A stretch of DNA of 64,000 bases from Bordetella holmesii ATCC 51541 (GTDB taxonomy: Bacteria > Pseudomonadota > Gammaproteobacteria > Burkholderiales > Burkholderiaceae_B), in the NCBI GenBank assembly GCA_000612485.1, contig CP007494.1:1054001-1118000 (forward strand). Direction: 5' to 3'. Every line of letters begins with the position of its first letter. The stretch's first letter is position 1. Positions 56,171 to 64,000 of the stretch are shown here, one piece after another. The notes under the pieces are model-generated. The model was not told where the DNA came from. It made no database searches and worked only from the letters and a program-made list of their open reading frames with translations. A program made the position numbers and the translations under genes.

Positions 56171-57213
56171 AACGCTGGACACAACGCCCGGAAGGCTCCA
56201 CCTGGGGAGACTTCGGCGAAAATGATCAACTTGGACGAATCAATCTCATCGGTCAGGAGCAGGTTCTCAAAGGTATTCGCGAGGTTCGGCAAGGCACCGT
56301 TTTCTGCCTGTCGTTGCCGCTGGACCTGCCTGGGGGCATGGCGCTCAATCCGCGCCGCAAACCGCCGCGCCTGAGCGGCACCGAGCGCGATGGCGTGCCG
56401 TACATGAACTTCCCTATGGAGAAGCTCGACCCATCCTCCATCGATGTACTTAGCGACGATCAGGTAGTGATGTCCCTGCAGTACTCCACGCAGTGGGATG
56501 CGCTGGCGCACGTGGGGGCCTACTTCGACACCGATGGCAGCGGCCAGCCGCGCAAGGTCTATTACAACGGCTACCAGGCGGGTCAGGACATTCTGGACGC
56601 CAGCACCGCTGACGACGGCCACACAGATTGCTGCGGCAGCGGCACCCACGCCATGGGAGCGCTGAAGCTGGGCATTGAAAATTTCGCCGTCAAAGGCATG
56701 CAGGGCCGCGCCGTACTAGTAGACTTCACGCGCCACTATGGCCGCCAACGCCAGCTGATCGGCCATCGCGAGCTCATGGACGTCATGCAAAAAGACAACG
56801 TGACGGTCGAGCGTGGCGACATGCTCGTGCTGCGCACGGGGTTTGCCGAGCTCATCTCCGAAATGGCCGGCAACCCCGATCCGGAGGCGCTGCATCATGC
56901 CTGCTGCGTGCTCGATGGCGCCGACCAGGCCCTGCTGGACTGGATCAGCGACAGCGGTATCGCCGCCATCTGTGCCAACAACTATGCGGTCGAAGCCTAT
57001 CCCGCCCGCCAACGCGAAGGGAAAAAATCGCTGCTTCCCCTGCACCACCATTGCCTGTTCAAGCTCGGGCTGCCCCTGGCCGAACTCTGGTACCTGAAAG
57101 ATTTGGCCGAAGCCTTGCACGCCGCGGGACGCAGCCGTTTCTTGCTGACGGCCCCGCCGTTGCGACTGCCTGGCGCCGTAGGCTCGCCGGTCACGCCGAT
57201 CGCAACGATCTGA
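56167..57213 (+). CDS. cyclase-family (kynurenine formamidase-like) hydrolase
   Basis: The 348-residue protein matches the long branch of the cyclase/KynB-like metal hydrolase family: GDFGENDQLGRINLI, SLPLDLPGG, YSTQWDALAHVGAYFD with the metal-binding His, and DTGFAEL-type RTGFAELI. The C-terminus has NNYAVEAYPA and LHHHCLFKLGLPLAELWYL. Such proteins hydrolyse amides or lactones. The neighbourhood (SDR, acyl-CoA ligase, acyl-CoA dehydrogenase, Bug receptor) suggests ring opening of a cyclic amide or ester before CoA activation; this is inference. Confidence 0.85.
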   Translation: MKRWTQRPEGSTWGDFGENDQLGRINLIGQEQVLKGIREVRQGTVFCLSLPLDLPGGMALNPRRKPPRLSGTERDGVPYMNFPMEKLDPSSIDVLSDDQVVMSLQYSTQWDALAHVGAYFDTDGSGQPRKVYYNGYQAGQDILDASTADDGHTDCCGSGTHAMGALKLGIENFAVKGMQGRAVLVDFTRHYGRQRQLIGHRELMDVMQKDNVTVERGDMLVLRTGFAELISEMAGNPDPEALHHACCVLDGADQALLDWISDSGIAAICANNYAVEAYPARQREGKKSLLPLHHHCLFKLGLPLAELWYLKDLAEALHAAGRSRFLLTAPPLRLPGAVGSPVTPIATI

Positions 57214-57222
57214 GACCCGCCC

Positions 57223-58817
57223 ATGGACTTCCATACGCTCATCAAAGGTCATGCCGCCCGGTCCCCGCAACGCATTGCCTACCAGGACCAGGATCGTGCG
57301 CTGGACTATGCCGGGCTGCTGCGCGAGGTGGATCGCCTGGCCGGCCTCATGCACGAACAAGGCGCGCGCCGCGGCGAACGGCTGGCCCTCTGGATGCCCA
57401 ACAGCATGGAGTGGCTGATCACCTTCCTGGCCTGCGCGTGGCTGGGAATGACGGTGGTCGCGGTCAATACGCGCTTTCGCGAGCACGAAGTCGCCCACTT
57501 GCTGGAGCGGGGCCGTTGCACCTGGCTGGCGATGTGGCCGGACTTCAAAGGCCTGCCCTTCGTCGATATCCTCCGGCATATCGACCCCGCCACGCTGGGC
57601 CGGTTGCGCGGCGTCATTGCGGTCGGCGAGCGCCAGGCCCTGGCTACCATTGCCACCTTGCCCGCACCGCTAGCCTTCGATGCCAACCCGGCCGTGCTCC
57701 CTGCCAGAATCGAGGACCCAGGCCAGGAAAGCGACGGCGCCCTGGTCTACACCACGTCAGGCACGACTTCCGCGCCCAAGCTGGTCCTGCATCGGCAGGC
57801 CGGCCTGCTGGCTCACGGCCACATCGTCGCGCAAGCCTTCGGCATCGACACCGACAGCACGGTGCTGCTGGCCTCTCCCCTGTGCGGGGCGTTCGGTTTT
57901 TCCACGATGCTGGGCGGCCTGACGCAGGGTGCGACGTTGGTCTCGCTGGCGGTATTCGACGCGTCGGCCACGGCGCGCCAGATCCGCGACCATGGCGTGA
58001 CCCACACTTTCGCCAACAATGAATTCATCGACCACATCCTGCGGCAGGCCGCGGATCAGCCGCAGCCCTATCCTTCCCTGCGCTATGTCGGCTTTGCCAG
58101 CTTCTCGCCCGCCATGGATGACCTGCCCGAACGAGCACGCCAGGCGGGCCTGCCCATCGCAGGTCTTTACGGCTCCAGCGAGCTTCAGGCGTTGGTCGCC
58201 GGGCATACGTTGCAGACAGACTGGGCTCACCGCCGGGTGGCCGGGGCACCATTTCGTCGCCGCAGGGCCGTGTGCGTGCGATCGACCCCGACAGCGGATC
58301 CGTATTGCCCCACGGAACCATGGGGCATATCGAGATCAAAGCGCCCAGCATCATGTCCGAGTACCTGGACAACCCCGAGGCGACCCGCAAGGCCATCAGT
58401 GCCGACGGCTATTTCCGCACGGGCGATCTAGGATACACGGTCGATGAGCGCATGTTCATTTTCCAGGGCCGGGACGGCGACCATTTGCGGCTTGGCGGGT
58501 TTCTCGTGTCCCCGCTGGAAATAGAACAATTCATCGAGGCGGTGCCGGGGGTGGCTGGCGCGCAAGTCGTCGGCGCGCAATGGCAAGGCAAAACGGTGGC
58601 CGTCGCCTTCGTGTGGCGGCAGGCCACGGCCCAGACCGACGAGCGCGCTATCATTGACGCCTGCAAGGCCTCCATGGCGAAGTTCAAAGTCCCGCATCGC
58701 GTGATCTTCGTGGAGGACTTCCCCGTGGTGCAAAGCGCCAACTCCAACAAAGTGCAAAAGCACGTGCTGCGCCAGCAAGCCCAATCCACGCTGGACGGCC
58801 ACCCGCCTCCGACATAG
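57223..58817 (+). pseudogene. AMP-dependent acyl-CoA ligase, frameshifted
   Basis: From ATG 57223 the N-terminal adenylation domain reads normally (AVNTRFREHEVAHLL, YTTSGTTSAPKLVLH as the P-loop, GLYGSSELQAL) up to HRRVAG. At 58243-58246 a run of four G breaks the frame; five G would restore VAGGTISSPQGRVRAIDPDSG. Homology continues in that frame to 58817, including YFRTGDLGYTVDERMFIFQGR and FKVPHRVIFVEDFPVV. The full protein would be about 531 residues. As read, the C-terminal domain with the catalytic Lys is lost. Either a real lesion or a base-count error. Confidence 0.88.
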
Positions 58818-58824
58818 CCCCGCC

Positions 58825-59583
58825 ATGGCCAACCCCTCCATGCCGCAAACCCACGCGTCCGAAGTCCTGTCCCGAAGCAAACTGCCCCTGTACCTGCAAC
58901 TGGCGGCAGAATTCCGGCGCAACATCGCCCAAGGGGTCTGGCTGCCCGATCAGCAGATCCCTTCGCTGGAAGAGCTCATGGCCCACTATCGGGTCGCGCG
59001 CATGACGCTTCGCAATGCCCTCGGCATTCTCGAGGAGGAAGGCTACATCCGGCGCGGACGAGGCAAAGGCACCTTTGTGCGCAGCGATCTGCCCGGTGTG
59101 ACCGAACTGCAGATCCCGTCCAACTGGGAAGAAACCGTCGCCCTGAGCGATTTGCTGGGCACGGAAAGCATCACAGACGGCAAGGACGCGATTGCCTCAC
59201 TGCCTGAACTCGGCATGGCGTTTGGCGGGCACTATGCCCAGGCCTACCGTCATTTGTGCCGGCTCCATGTCAAAGAAGGGGTGCCCTACTGCTTCAGCGA
59301 GGTCTATCTGGCCGACGATTTATTCAAGCAGCACAAGGCGGCCTTTCTGAAGGCGGCCGCGGCCTCGGTCATTGCCCGCATTCCTGGTCTGGCGATCCGT
59401 CAAGCACGGCAGAAGATCACCATCGCGGATGCGGGCATCCAGTCCGCCCGCGCGCTGAACCTGAATGTCGGCGACAGCGTGGCCGAGGTGCGCCGTTATG
59501 CCTGTGACGACACCCGCCTCATCTATTTCGCGCGGCTGGAGTTTCCCACCAAATTCGTGAAGCTGGAGTTCGATCTTTGCTGA
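58825..59583 (+). CDS. GntR-family regulator with UTRA domain (HutC subfamily)
   Basis: The 252-residue protein has an N-terminal GntR winged HTH (about 15-82; LYLQLAAEFRRNIAQGVWLPDQQIPSLEELMAHYRVARMTLRNALGILEEEGYIRRGRGKGTFV) and a C-terminal UTRA ligand domain (about 95-250; HVKEGVPYCFSEVYLADDLF, RRYACDDTRLIYFARLEFP). It closes the SDR-cyclase-ligase run, 7 bp after the ligase stop, and probably represses the cluster until its acid or a CoA ester is present. Confidence 0.9.
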   Translation: MANPSMPQTHASEVLSRSKLPLYLQLAAEFRRNIAQGVWLPDQQIPSLEELMAHYRVARMTLRNALGILEEEGYIRRGRGKGTFVRSDLPGVTELQIPSNWEETVALSDLLGTESITDGKDAIASLPELGMAFGGHYAQAYRHLCRLHVKEGVPYCFSEVYLADDLFKQHKAAFLKAAAASVIARIPGLAIRQARQKITIADAGIQSARALNLNVGDSVAEVRRYACDDTRLIYFARLEFPTKFVKLEFDLC

Positions 59584-59585
59584 TC

Positions 59586-59611
59586 GCGCACCCGGCTGAA
59601 GCCGGGTGCGC
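59586..59611 (+). terminator. Hairpin after the HutC-type regulator
   Basis: GCGCACCCGGC (59586-59596) pairs perfectly with GCCGGGTGCGC (59601-59611), two bases past the stop codon. There is no clear T-run, so it may be a weak terminator or a transcript-end stabiliser. Confidence 0.6.
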
Positions 59612-59763
59612 CAATCCTGCACAGGAACAGCCCCGGCACCGGTGACGTCCCACGCCCGGCGGCTACGGCATTGCCGTATAATCTCGCATCTTCGGCTGCC
59701 GCCCCTGGGCGCGGCGGCCCAGGCCGCGGGGGCATTTTCCCCTGCCCGCAAACAGATCACGTC

Positions 59764-60009
59764 ATGAAACAAGCAGCCCCGCCGCAACGTTGCGCCCGGT
59801 GGCCGGCGTCGCGCATCAGTCAAGCCCGCAATCGTGTCGGTCTGCCGCAAGCGGACTTTGCCGAGTTGCTGGGCGTCAGTGTGCGCACCCTGCAGGATTG
59901 GGAACAAGGCCGTCGCCACCCGTCGGGTGCGGCCCAGACCCTGCTGCGGGTGGCGATTCTCCATCCGGAGACCCTGCGCGACCTGCCATCCACGGACGAG
60001 ATGGCCTGA
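59764..60009 (+). CDS. small XRE-type helix-turn-helix protein
   Basis: The 81-residue protein starts [20 protein letters not shown] at ATG 59764 and is almost entirely one [52 protein letters not shown], the pattern seen in HigA/NadS-type antitoxin-like regulators. No toxin gene is adjacent. It lies just upstream of rimO on the same strand. Role unknown. Confidence 0.75.
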   Translation: MKQAAPPQRCARWPASRISQARNRVGLPQADFAELLGVSVRTLQDWEQGRRHPSGAAQTLLRVAILHPETLRDLPSTDEMA

Positions 60010-60051
60010 AAACACTCCGCGAGGCGGCCACCGGCCGCGCGCGCATCTACG

Positions 60052-61487
60052 GTGAACGAGATTGGAAATCCTGGAAACATCCCGGCCGGAAAAGGCCCCA
60101 CAGCCCCGCAGGCAAGCCGGCTGATCCCAACCCGGCGCTGGCCACAGCCGCGCCGGCGGGCAGGACCGACGGGCGCGCACCGCGCGTAGGCTTTGTCAGC
60201 CTGGGCTGTCCGAAAGCGCTCGCGGATTCCGAGCGCACCCTCACGCAGTTGCGCACCGAGGGCTATGAGGTCACGCCCGAATACAACGATGCCGACGTGG
60301 TGGTCGTCAATACCTGTGGTTTCATCGATAGCGCCAAGGCCGAGTCGCTGGACGCGATCGGAGAGGCCCTGGCCGAGAACGGCAAAGTCATCGTCACCGG
60401 CTGCATGGGCGTGGAAGAATCGGTCATCCGCGACGTGCATCCAAGCGTGCTGGCCGTGACCGGCCCACAGCAGTACGAACAGGTAGTGCGCGCCGTGCAT
60501 ACCGCTGCGCCCCCGCGCCAGGATCACAATCCGTATGTCGATCTGGTGCCGCCTCAAGGCGTCAAACTCACGCCGCGCCACTACGCCTACCTGAAAATCT
60601 CCGAAGGCTGCAATCACCGTTGCAGCTTCTGCATCATCCCGTCGATGCGCGGCAATCTGGTCAGCCGCCCCGTGGGCGACGTGCTCAACGAGGCCGAACG
60701 CCTGGTCAAGGCCGGCGTCAAGGAGCTGCTGGTCATCTCGCAGGACACCAGCGCCTACGGCGTGGACCTGAAGTACCGCAGCGGCTTCTGGAACGGCCGT
60801 CCCGTCAAGACCCGCATGACCGAGATGTGCGATGCCCTCTCGGAGCTGGGCGTGTGGACCCGCCTGCATTATGTCTATCCCTACCCCAGCGTCGACGACA
60901 TCATCCCGCTAATGGCCGACGGGCGCGTGCTGCCCTATCTGGATATCCCCTTTCAGCACGCCAGCCCACGTATTCTCAAGGCCATGAAACGGCCCGCGTT
61001 CGAAGACAAAACCGTGGCGCGCATCCACCAGTGGCGTGCCGCCTGTCCGGACCTGACCATACGCTCGACCTTCATCGTGGGGTTTCCCGGCGAAACCGAA
61101 GAGGACTTCCAGTACCTGCTCGACTGGATGACCGAGGCGTAGCTCGATCGCGTGGGCTGCTTCCAGTATTCGCCGGTCGAAGGCGCTCCGGCCAATGCGC
61201 TGGCCGACCCCATCCCTGAAGCGGTCAAGCAAGAGCGGTGGGAGCGCTTCATGGAGCATCAACAAGCCATATCCGCCGCCCGCCTGCAAACCCGTATCGG
61301 CCGCGAGATCGATGTGCTCATCGACGACGTCGACGAAGATGGCGCCGTGGGGCGGTCCAGCGCCGATGCGCCCGAGATCGATGGCTGCGTGTATGTATCC
61401 TCCGACACCCCGGTCAAACCAGGCGACATGGTCCGCGTGCGGGTCACCGACGCCGACGAGTATGACCTCTGGGCCAACCGCATCTGA
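60052..61487 (+). pseudogene. rimO: ribosomal protein S12 methylthiotransferase, broken
   Basis: The MTTase domain ([51 protein letters not shown]) and the radical-SAM domain with CNHRCSFC are present. TAG at 61140-61142 stops the frame after LLDWMTEA, where relatives continue with Gln; the same frame then reads on ([14 protein letters not shown]) through the TRAM domain to 61487, so one CAG became TAG. In addition no start codon exists in frame between 59799 and the first motif, while GTG 60052 in another frame gives [17 protein letters not shown]; one base lost near 60118 would link them. The product would lack TRAM and probably fail. Confidence 0.85.
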
Positions 61488-61525
61488 CCCCCCCTGCCAT
61501 CGCCGCCGCGATGGCAGCGCAGGCC

Positions 61526-62416
61526 TCACATCTGAGGCCTGCTCAGATGATCGACGAATAGCTTGGCTGCCGTGGGTAAGGCATCGAAGGCGCGCACGCA
61601 TATCTGGATTTTGCGACGCGCCCAGGGCTCGGTCAGGGCAATGATGCGGATGTTGAATATCGCCGCGTAACGCTGAGCCAGATCCAGCGGCAACACGCCC
61701 ACGCCCAGCCCGGAGTCGACCATAAAGCACAGCGCGTCGAAACCGGTGACCTGAACCTTGAGCTTGACCGTGCGCTTGGCGCCACTGGCCGCGTGCGAGA
61801 GGATGCGATTGATGGCACTGCCACGATGCAATCCGATGAAGTCATATTCCAGCGCGTCGACAAATCGAAAGCCAGCCGTGGCTTGCAGGGGATGCATGGC
61901 CGGCACCACCAGCGCGAGCATGTCCTCCCGATAGGGAAGAATCTCTACATCGTGGTCAGGCACCGTACCGGAAAAAATCCCCACATCGGCGGCGTTCTCC
62001 GCGACGGCTTTGATGATGGCTGGCGTGATCTTCTCTTCGAGATCCACCTGGACATTGGGATACTCGCCCAAAAAATCCCGGATATCGCGGGGCAAGAATT
62101 GCGTGATGGCCGAAATATTGGCGAACACGCGCACAAAACCCCGCAGGCCGCTGACGTACTCACGCATGCGCACAGCCACTTCATCGAGCTCGTGCAAGGC
62201 GCGCCGCGCCATGGTCGACAGTGCAAAGCCTGCCGGGGTTGGGTGAATGCCCTTATTGGTACGCGTCAACAGCCGTATGCCGAGATTCTCTTCCAACTCG
62301 CTGATGCGTTTGCTCACCGCGGCAGCGGCAATATGCTCCTGTTCGGCGGCAGCCGCGATGGTGCCCAGTTCGACCACACTGATGAAGAGCTTGAGAGAGG
62401 TGGGATCGAGACGCAT
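61526..62416 (-). CDS. LysR-family transcriptional regulator
   Basis: The 296-residue regulator starts MRLDPTSLKLFISVVELGTIAAAAEQEHIAAAAVSKRISELE, a standard LysR winged HTH, followed by the effector domain (~90-290; YPNVQVDLEEKITPAIIKAVAENAADVGIF, GLGVGVLPLDLA). It diverges from the aldehyde dehydrogenase gene across 187 bp and likely controls it. No clear T-N11-A palindrome caught my eye there. The sensed ligand is unknown. Confidence 0.9.
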   Translation of the reverse strand: MRLDPTSLKLFISVVELGTIAAAAEQEHIAAAAVSKRISELEENLGIRLLTRTNKGIHPTPAGFALSTMARRALHELDEVAVRMREYVSGLRGFVRVFANISAITQFLPRDIRDFLGEYPNVQVDLEEKITPAIIKAVAENAADVGIFSGTVPDHDVEILPYREDMLALVVPAMHPLQATAGFRFVDALEYDFIGLHRGSAINRILSHAASGAKRTVKLKVQVTGFDALCFMVDSGLGVGVLPLDLAQRYAAIFNIRIIALTEPWARRKIQICVRAFDALPTAAKLFVDHLSRPQM

Positions 62417-62603
62417 GCAAGGCCTGCCCGGAAAAGGTGACGGCGCTCATTTTAGCCACGGCCGCCGCCGCCATCGCATTTGGCGATGGCGGCATCGTTA
62501 AAGACTGCTTTAGCCGTCTCGGGCGCCATTGCTAGACTCGCCGCAAAATGGCCTTGATGTCTCCGACATGGGGCGATAAGTTCGATGTGGAAGACGAGAC
62601 AGC

Positions 62604-64000
62604 ATGAAATTGCAGAATGACCAGCTGCTGCGCCAGAAAGCCTATATTGGCGGCCAATGGTGCGACGCCGACAGCAACGCCACGATTACCGTACGCAACC
62701 CGCATGACGGCAGCAGCCTGGGAACCGTTCCCAACCTCGGCAGCGCCGAAACCGCGCGCGCCATCGAAGCGGCCGACCGCGCACTGCCGGCCTGGCGAGC
62801 CAAAACCGGCAAGGAGCGCGGCGCGATTCTGCGCAAATGGCAGCAACTGATCGAAGCAAACGCCGACGATCTGGCACTGCTGCTGACACTGGAGCAGGGC
62901 AAGCCCCTGGCCGAAGCCCGCGGCGAGTTGAACTACGCCCTGTCCTTTGTGGAATGGTTTGCCGAAGAAGCCAAACGCGTCTACGGCGACGTGCTGCCCA
63001 CTCCGCGTGGCGACCAGCGCATGATGGCCATTCGCCAGCCCGTGGGCGTGGTCGCGGCCATTATTGCCTGGGATTTCCCGTCGGCCCTGGTCACGCGCAA
63101 GGTCAGCCCCGCGCTGGCCGCCGGTTGTACCGTGGTTCTCAAGCCGTCGGAACTCACCCCCTTTACCGCCTTGGCGCTGGCCTGGCTAGGCGAGCAGGCC
63201 GGTATCCCGCCCGGCGTGCTCAACGTGGTCATCGGCGACCCTGCTCCCATCGGCGCCGAGCTCTCGGGCAACGGCAAAGTGCGCAAGCTGACCTTCACCG
63301 GCTCGACGCAGACCGGTCGCCTGCTGATGCAGCAAAGCGCGGCCAACATCAAGAAACTCTCGCTCGAACTGGGCGGCAACGCGCCTTTCATCGTGTTCGA
63401 AGATGCCGATCTGGACGAGGCGGTGCAAGGACTGATGGCGTCGAAGTTCCGCAATGCCGGCCAGACCTGCGTCTGCGCCAATCGCGTCTACGTACACACG
63501 TCGGTAGCCCAGTCGTTCACGGACAAATTGCAGGCCGAAATCAGCCAGCTCAAGCTGGGCGGCAGCCTCGAAACCGGCGTGACGCTTGGGCCGCTGATCG
63601 ACCAGCGCGCCGTGGACAAAGTGCGCGGCCTGGTCGAGGATGCCCGCGCCAAGGGCGCCCGCATCCTGACCGGCGGCAAGCTTCAAGCCGAGGGCAGCCT
63701 GCTGTACGAAGCCACGCTGCTGACCGGTGTGACCGACGCCATGGACATCGCCCATCAGGAGATTTTCGGGCCCGTAGTCGGCATCAGCACCTTCGAGGAT
63801 GAAGCTGCCGTCCTGGCCCGTGCCAACGACAGCGAATCCGGTCTGGCCGCGTATTTCTACACTGCCAACCTGGAACGCGTCTGGCGCGTCATGGAAGGCC
63901 TGGAGTACGGCATCGTGGGCGTGAACACCGGGGCCGGTTCCAATGAAGTCGGCCCGTTCGGCGGCATCAAGGAATCCGGTGTCGGACGCGAAGGCTCCAA
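62604..64000 (+). CDS. NAD(P)-dependent aldehyde dehydrogenase, succinate-semialdehyde dehydrogenase-like (3' end outside window)
   Basis: The frame runs from ATG 62604 past the window edge, giving 465 residues: MKLQNDQLLRQKAYIGGQWCDAD, then the cofactor region VLKPSELTPFTALALAWLGEQAGIPPGVLNVV, FTGSTQTGRLL, the general-base Glu in LELGGNAPF, and the catalytic Cys in NAGQTCVCANR. Overall it is GabD-like. One oddity: the oxyanion motif, usually I-T-P-W-N-F-P, reads IIAWDFP, so the conserved Asn is Asp. A diverged paralogue with changed activity, or a decaying gene, are both possible. Confidence 0.88.
   Translation, partial: MKLQNDQLLRQKAYIGGQWCDADSNATITVRNPHDGSSLGTVPNLGSAETARAIEAADRALPAWRAKTGKERGAILRKWQQLIEANADDLALLLTLEQGKPLAEARGELNYALSFVEWFAEEAKRVYGDVLPTPRGDQRMMAIRQPVGVVAAIIAWDFPSALVTRKVSPALAAGCTVVLKPSELTPFTALALAWLGEQAGIPPGVLNVVIGDPAPIGAELSGNGKVRKLTFTGSTQTGRLLMQQSAANIKKLSLELGGNAPFIVFEDADLDEAVQGLMASKFRNAGQTCVCANRVYVHTSVAQSFTDKLQAEISQLKLGGSLETGVTLGPLIDQRAVDKVRGLVEDARAKGARILTGGKLQAEGSLLYEATLLTGVTDAMDIAHQEIFGPVVGISTFEDEAAVLARANDSESGLAAYFYTANLERVWRVMEGLEYGIVGVNTGAGSNEVGPFGGIKESGVGREGS

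Noticed and set aside
59764..60009. Small XRE gene as antitoxin of a type II system
   Set aside because: The adjacent genes are rimO and a HutC regulator; no short toxin frame is found on either side.

Overview
The window is high-GC betaproteobacterial DNA from the genus Bordetella. The gene order is typical of the Burkholderiales (rplU-rpmA-obgE-proB, gpmA-envC-ctpA-moeB, rhodanese-grxC-secB-gpsA, rsmB-DUF4390-ntrY-ntrX-trkA-trkH), and there are two Bug-type solute receptors. One IS481 and two 1306-bp IS1001-like (ISL3 family) elements sit next to many broken genes. IS481 together with an IS1001-like element is the combination known from Bordetella holmesii, so that species is my inference; it cannot be proved from the sequence alone.

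Layout: 1-3949 holds two RND efflux permease genes, the first cut by the window edge and the second broken by an amber codon. 3978-6286 has a metallophosphoesterase and a SulP anion transporter. 6633-11087 is an aromatic (benzoate/catechol) cluster: a BenM/CatM-type operator, catB, catA, an AAHS-type MFS transporter and benD. It ends in an IS481 (11089-12131) that cuts off the remnant of an SMP-30/gluconolactonase gene. 12705-16815 is a Fur-boxed iron-signalling set (FecI-type sigma, FecR-type anti-sigma, TonB-dependent siderophore receptor) whose receptor is frameshifted. 17150-21616 is housekeeping: tRNA-Pro(CGG), ispB, rplU-rpmA, obgE, proB. 21637-23407 has a winged-helix regulator with a degenerate receiver domain and two tandem XRE genes with duplicated leaders, the second frameshifted. 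23427-26258 has a SecD-like lipoprotein and a TPP-riboswitch-controlled thiC.

The first IS1001-like copy (26259-27564) landed in the T-tract of the thiC terminator and extended the convergent membrane-protein ORF. 27990-36588 contains a LysR regulator, a TerC-family gene with an in-frame internal deletion, a flavin-linked dehydrogenase with its GntR regulator, moeB, ctpA, envC and gpmA. 36782-43775 contains rhodanese, grxC, secB, gpsA, a Bug receptor, trmL, comF, a BioC-like methyltransferase and a YbdK-type ligase. 44160-51683 is trkH, a deleted trkA, ntrX, ntrY, a DUF4390 gene and rsmB.

51783-59583 is a catabolic cluster for an unidentified acid: acyl-CoA dehydrogenase and Bug receptor on one strand, then SDR, cyclase-family hydrolase, acyl-CoA ligase (frameshifted) and a HutC-type regulator on the other. 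The second IS1001-like copy sits in the divergent promoter region between the two halves. The window ends with a small XRE gene, a broken rimO, a LysR regulator and the 5' part of a succinate-semialdehyde-dehydrogenase-like gene.

The main theme is genome decay. There are two CAG-to-TAG amber codons, several single-base losses in short G tracts, two clean internal deletions and IS-bounded truncation. I found no phage, CRISPR array or convincing new defence system. The least explained locus is the degenerate-receiver regulator with its paired XRE genes.
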